Shown one piece after another: positions 1 through 8,234 of a DNA stretch of 9,122 nucleotides. The notes below the pieces were generated by a model. That model saw only the letters and a program-made list of their open reading frames with translations. It ran no database searches and was not told where the DNA came from. Both the position numbers and the translations under genes were made by a program. Position 1 is the first letter of the stretch, and every line of letters begins with the position of its first letter. This DNA comes from Saprospiraceae bacterium. GTDB taxonomy: Bacteria; Bacteroidota; Bacteroidia; Chitinophagales; Saprospiraceae. The stretch is from the NCBI GenBank assembly GCA_023300255.1, contig JALZWC010000780.1, positions 1 to 9,122 on the forward strand. The letters are read 5' to 3'.

Positions 1-70
1 TAGAATTCCTTAGAAGAAAAAATAGCTAGCTTAAAACGACCAATTTATTCTTACACTTTGCCTAAGGTAA
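1..70. other. Left edge, no gene supported
   Basis: All three plus-strand frames hit a stop within the first 29 bases: TAG at 1-3, 11-13 and 27-29. The plus frame that stays open from base 4 runs through the terminator stem and has no good start codon. The tail of a plus-strand gene could end at one of these stops, but too little sequence is present to recognise it. The minus-strand frames also carry stops here. Confidence 0.5.
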
Positions 71-71
71 T

Positions 72-109
72 AAAAAAAGGGATAAAACATATATTGTTTT
101 ATCCCTTTT
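72..109 (-). terminator. Strong intrinsic terminator after sprA
   Basis: A perfect 15-bp inverted repeat (75-89 paired with 95-109) closes a 5-base loop (90-94). Read on the minus strand, the stem is followed by seven T residues (complement of 72-78), the layout of a rho-independent terminator. It begins about 50 bases after the sprA stop codon, so it most likely ends the sprA transcript. The T run is partly inside the stem, as is common. On the plus strand the stem ends in TTTT followed by AATT, so it might also stop a convergent transcript from the left, but no such gene is visible. Confidence 0.88.
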
Positions 110-159
110 AATTAGACTAATTGCCTTCCTATACTCACTTCTAGATTCTAAGCTCGTCC

Positions 160-3100
160 TTATAAAGTAAACCGAACGGTCAAACCACCTTGCACATTCG
201 TAATTGGAAAAGATGCGGAAGTAGCAGGAACTGTTCTATTATAATCAACAAACCATCTAAGCGTCAATTGCTCATTGACAGTATAATCAATAGAAGGAGA
301 AATTCTAAGACTCTTCAACCCCCTTGTTGGTTCTGTTATATTTTGATCCAGAATATGCTTCAAGGTAATATCATCTCTAAAAGAGAAGTCAAATTTAAGA
401 TTTAAATCATTCGCTTGACTAGAGCTACCTCCTCCTCGTCTACTACTTCCAGTTTTATTTGGAGTGTTTGGATTTGCTGGCTTTTCTTCATCCCCTTTCT
501 TCTTCTTTTTATTTGGGCCAAATTGTAAGAAGCCGATATACACATCCTTAAGTCTCCATCCAAAACCAATGACATACTCTGACGTCTTTGTTTCATTTAA
601 TTCGTTCGTAATTAAATCAAAAGAAAGACTTCTAGATTTTTTGACATCCACACTTAAATTCGCTCCATTTTTCATACGCATATCAAGTCCTATTAAAGGA
701 CTGAAATCTTCTCGGATAACCACCGTCGGTATTTCAAATCGAGAATAAAAATTATTCGTTTGAGAGTTTGTATTCTCGGCACTAAATGGGTTTTGATCAA
801 CGTATTTAAAATTAGAATTAAACGAATTAATCGTAAACGTCGAACGATAACCATGCGTTAAACTTACGTTTTGAAAGATGTCTCCTAGGTTACCAACTTT
901 TGATAAGCCATTATAAGTCAATCGCCAATTAGGGCGAGGAACTAATTTTCTAAAATCACGAGCATCTTCATATATATCTATCGTATTAGGGTCTTTATCC
1001 GTGTAAGCCGCTAAGAAAGAAGGGATCAATACATCTTGATGATATCGTCCATACCCTTCCGTATAATTAGCTCCATCAGATTCATGTACACCTGTACCTA
1101 AACGTTCAGATAAAATGATTCTATGGTCTTCAAATTTTCGGAATAGCCCTACGATATCATCATCAAATAGCGTTTGTAAAGCCATATAAGATACGGTCAC
1201 AGAACCTATATCCCGTTCTGCCACATGTTCTATTCGAGAAATATTATCAACAATAGAAGTGTCTTTAAAAAATTCCGTGTGATTTTCTTGATAGTTTCGA
1301 TTGGCCTCTATTTCTATTCTAAAATCGTTGAAAGGTTCTAAAGTCAAACGAGCATCTATCTTCTGCTGGTAATCTTCTATTACTTGTTGATTTTGGAAAA
1401 CATTGTCCGTAATCCAACCATTATCTCGTGCCTGATCATACCATGCATCATCGGGTCGAAAACCGAGTACATAATTCCAACCAGGGGCGTTAAAATCTCT
1501 TTGTCCAAATAAACCAGCTTGCGGAAGAAATCCAGGTACCACGGAACCAAATTGCTCTGAATAATTGAACCTCGCTTTCCGAATCATCATTAAAGGCCGA
1601 ATCAATGCTTTTGCAAGAGCAGATGGTTCTTTTACTTTCTTCTTTTTATCTTTTGCGTCAGGCTTACTTCCATCCCTTGGTGTTCTAGTGGTTCTACCCC
1701 CAGATCGACCTTTCTTCTTCTTGCCATTGATATTTTTAAGGAAGCTAGAATAGTTGTACAGTTTCTCAAAGTTTAAATCTAAGTTCAATTGTCTATTTTG
1801 ACTATTCTGAATCACATTCCCTAAAGAGTCCGTATTAATGGCAGATCGACTCCAATCATAAGTTGCACTATACTGCGCCTTTAAAGTGACCCAATCTAAG
1901 AATGGGAAATGTTTGAAAGGTACATTAAAACTAGCATTTACGTTATGATAATAATTTTTAGCTCGCCCCCAGTCCAGTAGATTCTCTTTGATATAATCTC
2001 TATTAGAGCCATTAAAAGCTTCTCCAAAAGGTGTATTTCCTTCTGTATCCAATTCATCTACCGCAGATTCTTGTGCGGCATTGAAATTCAATTTCAGATT
2101 TTTCATTAAATCCCACTTCAAGTCATAATTACGCCCCCAAGTAAATTTTCGGATAAAGTAGGTACTAAATTCGGGCTCTACAAAACGATAGGTAGTTGCC
2201 TGTTGGTGCCGATCTAAAATGGTATTAAAGGTAAAGGTATTCGGAACTGGATTGAAATTAATCTCCTTAATAAACTTCAAATATTTATCATTCTTCACTA
2301 GTTTATTAAATGGCTTAATAAATTTAGGTTTAATAGAATAAGAATAGTCTAATCCACCTCTATATACATCCGATTCATCTCGCTCAATAATAGGATTTTT
2401 CTTAACGGTCTCTGTATGATTATAAGAAGCCGTGAAGTTAGAAATATCCCACGGCATTGGGGTTTTTTCTGTATTGGTGCGCTCTTTTCTCACCCGACTA
2501 AAATTGATCGTCTTGATAGATGTAAAGTCTTCTGCTTGATCTCGAATAGAATCTTTATTAGCTGCGGGGGCATCTGCAATTTTATCTTTCAGTAAAATAT
2601 CTAAGTCATAAGGATCGTACTCAGGTGCGTAACGCGTTTCTGAGTATTGTGCATAAAAAGGAATTTTCATACCCCATTTCTCTGGCAAGAATTTACTTAA
2701 TTCTAAATTTGTTGCTAAGTCATATTGCGTATATTTCTCTCTTGCTCTATCATTTACTTTTTGCTCCAATTGACCCCAACCAATTGTACTAAAATTACCC
2801 GCAATGGTCGCATTACCTAAATCTGCTAATTGAAAATCAATCCTTGCCAAACCAGCCTGTCCACCATTTTCATCAAAGCCAGATAACCGCAACTCATTCA
2901 CCCAAACCTCCGAACAAATACTCGCACCATTGTCTCTACGGTTCCGAATACCAATCATAATTCCTTCTACAAAACCTAAATTAGGATTACCTACTACACG
3001 GATAGTTCCCACCTCACGGGTATTCCCACTCAACTCATCTGTTCTCATATGCGGCACTTCAAAGGCGGCATTAGCGGGAAGGTTTTGTCGATTTCTTTGA

Positions 3101-6100
3101 CGCTTAATACTTTGTAAAGAATCTAATGGAAAATCAATCGCATTATCTGGATGCCAAACTTCATTGACATAAGCATCATCTAATATACTAACTGGCAAAT
3201 TATCCCTATTGGACATGGTCAGCGGAATTTCATATTCATAATAATTTTCTTCAAAATCACTACCTATTCTCATAAAGAGTTGCACTTCCCCTGGTTCATA
3301 TTCTGCGGTCCCTGTTTCGTCTTCTGCATGGACGAACATCTTGATCCGATCATATACCCGCATATCTAGATCTATCCGTTTATAAATCGCTCTGGCATCT
3401 CCATCTGGCAAATCACAAACAGACATGGACAAGGATTGCTCATTCTGTAAAGCATTCGGGAATGGGCCTAAAGAATTTTCTCGGACGATACCTGCTGGCA
3501 ATACATATGGGAAAGGAAAACGTCTACCATTTTCTTCAATATTAACCGAATTCACATCAAAATCAGCCGTTATTGGTGGATTAGAAGGAATGTCAATAAT
3601 CGTACTTAATGCTCTGGTGTATCGTCTCCACTGATTTCTGACCAATTCTAATCTAGCAAAACGTAGCGTTATCGGATCTTTAAAACCTTTCATATACATC
3701 CGCATAAATCGGATAGATCTAAAATCAGAAATACCTCCAACTGTATTTGTTGGTTGGTTTAAAGGAATTTTAAAACGATACCATGTTTCAGGACCTGCTG
3801 GACCATTGGGTCTAGCAACAATTGAATCTGTTACAAAATCATTTAATTCAATCCCTCCCATTCCATCAGAACTTAATGGAATTTTATATTCAAAGAAAGA
3901 TTCCGTTTCATTTAAACTATTATTTCTATCCAAATCCTCTGAGTCAGGTTGATTTGAACTAGCCTGTAAATTTCTGCTGTCTCCCGCAGATTCAGAGTTT
4001 CCTTGCTGACCATTGAAACGGCTATATCTTTGTCGAATACCATCTACATTATCTTGGTATAAAGAATCTTCATTAAAAAAGACAAAGTTATCATTAGAAG
4101 GGTCGTTAAGAATCGTTGCTTTGGCTTGAGCCGTTAAATTAGATCCTTCAATAGAAGTTATATATTCATTAAAATGTTCTCTTTCTCCAGCATCATCAAA
4201 ACCATCTAAACCCAAATCCTGTTGTCTTCGTCGATCAGGATCATTTTCGAAGGCTGTAACAATGTTTCTTCTACGAGGTATTCGCGACCAATTAGTTAAA
4301 TCTACTTGTTGTGCTAAGGGATCTACATTACAAGTATCTGCTCCAGGATCAACCGTGTTTCGATCATTAGCAACAGGAATACCATTTTCAAAGAAATACC
4401 TAGAATCTCTCAAAATATCCTCTGATACATTTCCTAAATGGAATACTAAATCTCCTTCATTATTAAAGTTTTCAATAAAAGGACTTAACATCCAAAATTC
4501 GACAAATTCGTAGTTGTTTTTTTCAAAGTTCGTATTAGGCATATCTCGCATAATACCTCCCCATCTAGTTTCAGGTTCTTTTAAATTACCGTTATTATCT
4601 AAGCCTTCGGAAAACTCCGAGCCTTCCTCTACTTCAAAGTTATAAGGTCCTCTTTTACGTGGATCATAATGTAAATCCAAAGACTGAACAATATTATTAT
4701 CAAAGCCTTGTAATTGTAAATTAGGAAAAATTTCTGTCTGTCTAACTTGTCGAGTATAAGGTTGATCTAAATCCTCGTCTGGACTATTTCTATAGGCCGA
4801 TTGGTCAATTCTATACCAGTTCAAGCTGGCTCTATTCACACCAGATAAAGTATTATCTACTAAGGCAGATTCCGGAAAGCCTGGGTTATTTCCATTCGCA
4901 TCATCCTGTGGCACACTGGCTATTACCCATTTAGTGGTAGGTGTTCGTAAATCTAAACTACTTGCACTTCCTTCAAAGTCATCAATATATACGGCTCCTT
5001 CATCTTCCGCTTGATTAATTGCTCTTGAGTGACCTGGTTTCAATGCAGCTACTTCGGCACTTACGGTAATAGATGATTCTGCCTTCGTACTATAGAATGG
5101 TAAAGCATCTAAAGCTTTGGTTAACCAAGGTGTTTCTTTTGTATAGTTGAAATCTAAACCATAGACCTTATTGTTAATTGGATCATCGCCAAAGTTTACC
5201 TTTTGCGTAAATGGTCGCTCAAATAACTGCATAAAGGTCGCTCCAATATTAGAGTTTTCCCCTAGTTCGTAATCTGCGCGTACGCCTAACAAGGTTTTGG
5301 TTTGAAATCCGAATAAAGTATTATCCTCAAAGGAAACGTTGACTGGAACCCCTGAATTCAGAATCGCATCGTTCAGGATTCTAACCCGACCAATATTATA
5401 ATCTACTTCATAATCTACTCCTTCTTTTAGGACCTGACCACCTGCGTTCACTCTAACAGAGCCTCTAGGGATATTGAAAGCACCTAAAGAAATTTCAGAA
5501 GATACCGCAGACTTATATTCTCCTTTTAAAATAAATTTATTGAATTCCGGAAATTCTCTGGCAATAGTGACTGTAGAGTCATAGAGTATTTGATAGCTGA
5601 CGCCTTGAATAAGCCGTTCTGCCGCAACCTCATTAGGAACTCGATCTCGGATGGCACCAGCCAAGCCCGATCCAAAAGGCTCTAACACAGGAAACATGAC
5701 CCGTCCATTTCGAGGATTAATTGTAATACCTGACACATAATCAAAAACGCCATCAGGCTGAGGATCTCTAAGGATATTTAGATTATCTAAATTTAATAAT
5801 CTCAATAATGGAAAACGAGAAAGTTCAGCCTCAGGTATAAATCGCAAATCTCCTCTTCCTGGTGCTTGATAGAATACCTCTAATCTAAATTCTTGCTCAT
5901 CAACTTGATACGCTCCAACGTTATAGATATTCTTCATCATCAGATCCCACAATGGCAAATCTACTCTTGGAGTCGAACTCTTTAACATCTTAAGGAATAA
6001 GACATTCTGTGGATCAGAAGTACATTCATCTGCATCTGGCTGTGTAGCCGTCACATCATTTGCAAACTCTCCTACTTGAAATACTCGACCATTATATATA

Positions 6101-7536
6101 TACTCATAAGCTACTGCTAGTACTTGATCTGGTTGCAAATTTACATTGACCGATACATAACCTAATTGCGCATCAAACTCATATTCAGAACTAGATAATA
6201 ATCTAGCACTTACCTTTTCAAAATCCTCTGTTTGTTTGAAATTATAAGGAGCGCTTTGAAGCGTAGTGACCACATTATCTAAAATATGGGCTTGCTCATC
6301 ATCTAATAAATTTTCTAAGGAATTGGCATTATTAGCTGGTAAGCCTCTGCCAAAAATATCTGAATTTCTTGGGGTAGGTGGGACTGGTATAGTCCAAGTT
6401 TCATTTGGCTCTCCTAAATCTGTAAACGAAGCTATTTCTCTAACTTGTTCCGTAGCATTCCGATCGTTGGTGACCCATACTTGGATTCTAGTTACGGTAG
6501 TCAAACTATTAACTTGCGGTAGGTTCCGTAAAGCTGCTTCAAAGTTATCTCTAAAATAATGAGATAAAAAGAAGTGCCGATTTTCATCGTATTCATCTGC
6601 AAATACTTCAAATTCTTGTACTTGACTACCTCCTTCTAGTTGGATATTCTCTCGCTGAGATTTTTGTTGGGCTGCAATCAAACTTAAATTCAAATAGCCA
6701 AATTTCAAATCTGTTCTTATACCAAAAAGATTTTGACTCCCTTGAATTAACTGACCACGTAAGGGTAAACTAACATTACCTGCTTCAATATTTTTAAGAA
6801 TCTCATCTTCACTAAAATTATCAGATGAATAGCCTAAGTTTAATTGATTTTCAAAATCAAAAGTGGCTCCTGTATTATAGTTAGTGGATAAGTTTAACTT
6901 TTCTCCAATTTTTCCTTCTACATTCATCTGAATGTCCATATCAAAATCAAAACCACCTTGGCGCTGCTGCCTTCTGGTTAAGATAGGATTCTCCACATTC
7001 TGAAAATCCACGCCGAAGGTCAAGTCTATATTACCTTGAGGTCGTATATCCACCTCTGTCCCCCCAAAAAGGCGATCAATAAGGGAATTCTCTATTTCTG
7101 ATTGAAGTTTTGCGATAGGATCTATCTTTCCACTGATATTATCGTCATCGGTACTCACACCAGCTAAATTATTGAAATAATTTCGCTCTTGTTGCTTCGC
7201 CTGATATTCCTGATACTCTTTGAAAGACATATAGGTGGGTGCCCGATAATAATCTTCTCCAATTTTTTCGGTAATGATATAAGAGCCAGACTCTACATCA
7301 TATTCTACCTTCTGCTCAATTACGGCAGGATCTTTAAGATCAAATGGATTGTTGTTAGGATTATTAATAAAATCTCCAGTTCTGTCGATTAAAGGAATGG
7401 TATCCGGAGATATTTGAACCGTGTAATCCATTTCAAATGGATCAGGCAAGGAGTATCCTGTCTTGGGATAATCCATCCCAAAGGCTACTAATACGGTACA
7501 AAGACAAGTACAAAATAGTATAGCTGTTTTGCTCAT
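160..7536 (-). CDS. sprA: SprA, type IX secretion outer-membrane translocon
   Basis: Complete SprA (SprA_N/gliding-motility SprA family), 2458 residues, in the usual range of about 2300-2500. Known for the family: SprA is a 36-strand single-chain outer-membrane barrel, the conduit of the type IX secretion system, working with PorV and a plug protein. Seen here, numbered from the ATG at 7536: an N-terminal signal peptide with K3 and a hydrophobic core, with probable cleavage after A18-F19-G20. The N-terminal SprA signatures follow: FGGTEVDIRPQG (157-168), QQRQGGFDFDM (190-200), GNVSLPLRG (253-261) and DEYDENRHFFLSHYFRD (314-330). Later signatures are YIDDFEG (850-856), EFWM (1013-1016), CSEVWVNELRL (from C1541) and the terminal strand GGLTVRFTL. 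The frame is intact throughout. Odd points: lysine-rich segments at about 1938-1970 and 2343-2375, and only four cysteines after the signal peptide. The open frame reaches a TTG at 7557, but the ATG gives a better signal peptide. No T9SS C-terminal sorting domain is seen, as expected for the channel itself. Confidence 0.97.
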   Translation of the reverse strand: MSKTAILFCTCLCTVLVAFGMDYPKTGYSLPDPFEMDYTVQISPDTIPLIDRTGDFINNPNNNPFDLKDPAVIEQKVEYDVESGSYIITEKIGEDYYRAPTYMSFKEYQEYQAKQQERNYFNNLAGVSTDDDNISGKIDPIAKLQSEIENSLIDRLFGGTEVDIRPQGNIDLTFGVDFQNVENPILTRRQQRQGGFDFDMDIQMNVEGKIGEKLNLSTNYNTGATFDFENQLNLGYSSDNFSEDEILKNIEAGNVSLPLRGQLIQGSQNLFGIRTDLKFGYLNLSLIAAQQKSQRENIQLEGGSQVQEFEVFADEYDENRHFFLSHYFRDNFEAALRNLPQVNSLTTVTRIQVWVTNDRNATEQVREIASFTDLGEPNETWTIPVPPTPRNSDIFGRGLPANNANSLENLLDDEQAHILDNVVTTLQSAPYNFKQTEDFEKVSARLLSSSEYEFDAQLGYVSVNVNLQPDQVLAVAYEYIYNGRVFQVGEFANDVTATQPDADECTSDPQNVLFLKMLKSSTPRVDLPLWDLMMKNIYNVGAYQVDEQEFRLEVFYQAPGRGDLRFIPEAELSRFPLLRLLNLDNLNILRDPQPDGVFDYVSGITINPRNGRVMFPVLEPFGSGLAGAIRDRVPNEVAAERLIQGVSYQILYDSTVTIAREFPEFNKFILKGEYKSAVSSEISLGAFNIPRGSVRVNAGGQVLKEGVDYEVDYNIGRVRILNDAILNSGVPVNVSFEDNTLFGFQTKTLLGVRADYELGENSNIGATFMQLFERPFTQKVNFGDDPINNKVYGLDFNYTKETPWLTKALDALPFYSTKAESSITVSAEVAALKPGHSRAINQAEDEGAVYIDDFEGSASSLDLRTPTTKWVIASVPQDDANGNNPGFPESALVDNTLSGVNRASLNWYRIDQSAYRNSPDEDLDQPYTRQVRQTEIFPNLQLQGFDNNIVQSLDLHYDPRKRGPYNFEVEEGSEFSEGLDNNGNLKEPETRWGGIMRDMPNTNFEKNNYEFVEFWMLSPFIENFNNEGDLVFHLGNVSEDILRDSRYFFENGIPVANDRNTVDPGADTCNVDPLAQQVDLTNWSRIPRRRNIVTAFENDPDRRRQQDLGLDGFDDAGEREHFNEYITSIEGSNLTAQAKATILNDPSNDNFVFFNEDSLYQDNVDGIRQRYSRFNGQQGNSESAGDSRNLQASSNQPDSEDLDRNNSLNETESFFEYKIPLSSDGMGGIELNDFVTDSIVARPNGPAGPETWYRFKIPLNQPTNTVGGISDFRSIRFMRMYMKGFKDPITLRFARLELVRNQWRRYTRALSTIIDIPSNPPITADFDVNSVNIEENGRRFPFPYVLPAGIVRENSLGPFPNALQNEQSLSMSVCDLPDGDARAIYKRIDLDMRVYDRIKMFVHAEDETGTAEYEPGEVQLFMRIGSDFEENYYEYEIPLTMSNRDNLPVSILDDAYVNEVWHPDNAIDFPLDSLQSIKRQRNRQNLPANAAFEVPHMRTDELSGNTREVGTIRVVGNPNLGFVEGIMIGIRNRRDNGASICSEVWVNELRLSGFDENGGQAGLARIDFQLADLGNATIAGNFSTIGWGQLEQKVNDRAREKYTQYDLATNLELSKFLPEKWGMKIPFYAQYSETRYAPEYDPYDLDILLKDKIADAPAANKDSIRDQAEDFTSIKTINFSRVRKERTNTEKTPMPWDISNFTASYNHTETVKKNPIIERDESDVYRGGLDYSYSIKPKFIKPFNKLVKNDKYLKFIKEINFNPVPNTFTFNTILDRHQQATTYRFVEPEFSTYFIRKFTWGRNYDLKWDLMKNLKLNFNAAQESAVDELDTEGNTPFGEAFNGSNRDYIKENLLDWGRAKNYYHNVNASFNVPFKHFPFLDWVTLKAQYSATYDWSRSAINTDSLGNVIQNSQNRQLNLDLNFEKLYNYSSFLKNINGKKKKGRSGGRTTRTPRDGSKPDAKDKKKKVKEPSALAKALIRPLMMIRKARFNYSEQFGSVVPGFLPQAGLFGQRDFNAPGWNYVLGFRPDDAWYDQARDNGWITDNVFQNQQVIEDYQQKIDARLTLEPFNDFRIEIEANRNYQENHTEFFKDTSIVDNISRIEHVAERDIGSVTVSYMALQTLFDDDIVGLFRKFEDHRIILSERLGTGVHESDGANYTEGYGRYHQDVLIPSFLAAYTDKDPNTIDIYEDARDFRKLVPRPNWRLTYNGLSKVGNLGDIFQNVSLTHGYRSTFTINSFNSNFKYVDQNPFSAENTNSQTNNFYSRFEIPTVVIREDFSPLIGLDMRMKNGANLSVDVKKSRSLSFDLITNELNETKTSEYVIGFGWRLKDVYIGFLQFGPNKKKKKGDEEKPANPNTPNKTGSSRRGGGSSSQANDLNLKFDFSFRDDITLKHILDQNITEPTRGLKSLRISPSIDYTVNEQLTLRWFVDYNRTVPATSASFPITNVQGGLTVRFTL
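7477..7536 (-). other. SprA signal peptide
   Basis: The first 20 residues from the ATG are a short n-region with one lysine (K3), a hydrophobic core, and an A-x-G ending (A18-F19-G20) that fits signal peptidase I. This is required for a protein assembled in the outer membrane. Three cysteines (C9, C11, C13) lie inside the core, but none sits in a lipobox context, so a lipoprotein is unlikely. Starting at the TTG at 7557 would add seven residues before this segment without changing the predicted cleavage site. Confidence 0.8.
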
Positions 7537-7594
7537 GGTAAAATAGTGTAGAAACAACCAAAAGGTGCCTCCAATCTGTCTTAAAGATGTCTAT

Positions 7595-7624
7595 TAAGAT
7601 TTATTCTTATTAGAGTAAATCTTA
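7595..7624. repeat. 9-bp inverted repeat in the sprA leader
   Basis: TAAGATTTA at 7595-7603 is matched by its exact reverse complement at 7616-7624, with a 12-base loop. It lies about 60 bases upstream of the sprA ATG and would fall in the 5' leader if transcription starts further up. The arms are almost entirely A/T and no T run follows, so it does not look like a terminator. It could be an mRNA hairpin or a protein-binding site. Function is unknown. Confidence 0.5.
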
Positions 7625-7704
7625 TTGTGGAAAAACTTGGATAGAATAGAAGTAAATGAAGTTTCTCTTATTTAAGTAATGGTGTAAAAATAAATATACA
7701 CTCT

Positions 7705-7747
7705 TGACTGTTTCTTTTATCCCTATTTTCTCCTTTAAAAACAGTCA
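7705..7747. repeat. 9-bp inverted repeat, pyrimidine-rich loop
   Basis: TGACTGTTT at 7705-7713 is matched by AAACAGTCA at 7739-7747, a perfect 9-bp inverted repeat with a 25-base spacer. On the plus strand the spacer is nearly all C/T/A. On the minus strand it reads as a purine-rich stretch containing AAAGGAG, but no start codon follows at a suitable distance. It lies about 170-210 bases upstream of sprA. Whether it acts as an operator, RNA hairpin or nothing cannot be told. Confidence 0.4.
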
Positions 7748-8176
7748 TAGTATCAACAATATTCCCGTTTTTAAAGAAGAAACTAGGAACAAAATAATCG
7801 ACTCAAGAATGTACATTTATTCTCACATCATTACTAATGTAGGATTTATAAGAATTCATTTAAATTGTTCTTCTAATAATTATATCCAAATATCAAACGA
7901 ATTATAGGATTAATATTGCTTGTCGGCTGACATTTTAACAACAATAATCTTAGTATTGACGAAATAATAAATCTGTCAATTTATTAATGAACGTATCAGT
8001 TTTCAAATGGAAATATTGAAGTTATTTAAAAATGAATTGATGCATTATTTGCAAGTCATTGATTCTTAGTTACTTCAGCATCATAGACCCGTTCTCTCTT
8101 TTTAAAGAAGCGAGAGCAGAGAATAGAGATAGTAGAGACAGGTTTCATTTGCAAACAACGAAATTTGATCATTTTT

Positions 8177-8200
8177 AAAAAACTTCTTTATAAAGTGGTT
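8177..8200 (-). terminator. Possible weak terminator after ruvA
   Basis: On the minus strand an imperfect, AT-rich hairpin (8181-8200: three outer and four inner pairs around two mismatches) is followed by a run of six T residues (complement of 8177-8182). It starts about 35 bases after the ruvA stop, where a terminator would be expected. The stem is short and interrupted, so this is only a candidate. If real, it would separate ruvA transcription from sprA. Confidence 0.28.
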
Positions 8201-8234
8201 ATAAAACAGGGGGTATTATAGATAATTGCATTTA

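Larger units (their letters stand above)
7537..8234. other. AT-rich spacer between ruvA and sprA
   Basis: About 700 bases separate the ruvA stop from the sprA start. The stretch is visibly AT-rich (16 G/C in the 60 bases 7681-7740). The only sizeable open frame (7704-7907, plus strand, 67 codons) starts at TTG and encodes an Asn/Ile/Ser-rich sequence with no recognisable motif, so I do not call it. No tRNA or structured RNA of known type is seen. I searched for the Bacteroidota promoter pattern (TTG near -33, TAnnTTTG near -7) reading toward sprA and found no convincing match. The sprA promoter probably lies here but I cannot place it. Inverted repeats and a purine-rich tract are listed separately. 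Confidence 0.7.

Noticed and set aside
464..748. Plus-strand open frame of 94 codons
   Set aside because: Lies wholly opposite sprA, which has unmistakable family signatures in its own frame. The product is Phe/Ser-rich with no recognisable motif.
6266..6559. Plus-strand open frame of 97 codons
   Set aside because: Antisense shadow of the conserved N-terminal part of sprA; no family resemblance.
7808..7817. 10-bp palindrome AATGTACATT
   Set aside because: Palindromes of this length are expected several times in 9 kb, and nothing around it suggests a site.
7704..7907. Plus-strand open frame of 67 codons in the ruvA–sprA spacer
   Set aside because: TTG start, no ribosome site or promoter, AT-driven residue composition (Asn, Ile, Ser), and no motif. 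Expected by chance in such DNA.
7956..7979. TTGACA on the minus strand followed at 17 bases by ATACTA
   Set aside because: Resembles an E. coli -35 element, but the -10 match is poor, and the main sigma factor of Bacteroidota uses a different consensus.
7965..7986. 8-bp inverted repeat TAATAAAT/ATTTATTA
   Set aside because: The stem is purely A/T in an AT-rich spacer, so chance is a sufficient explanation; no T run or neighbouring signal supports a terminator.
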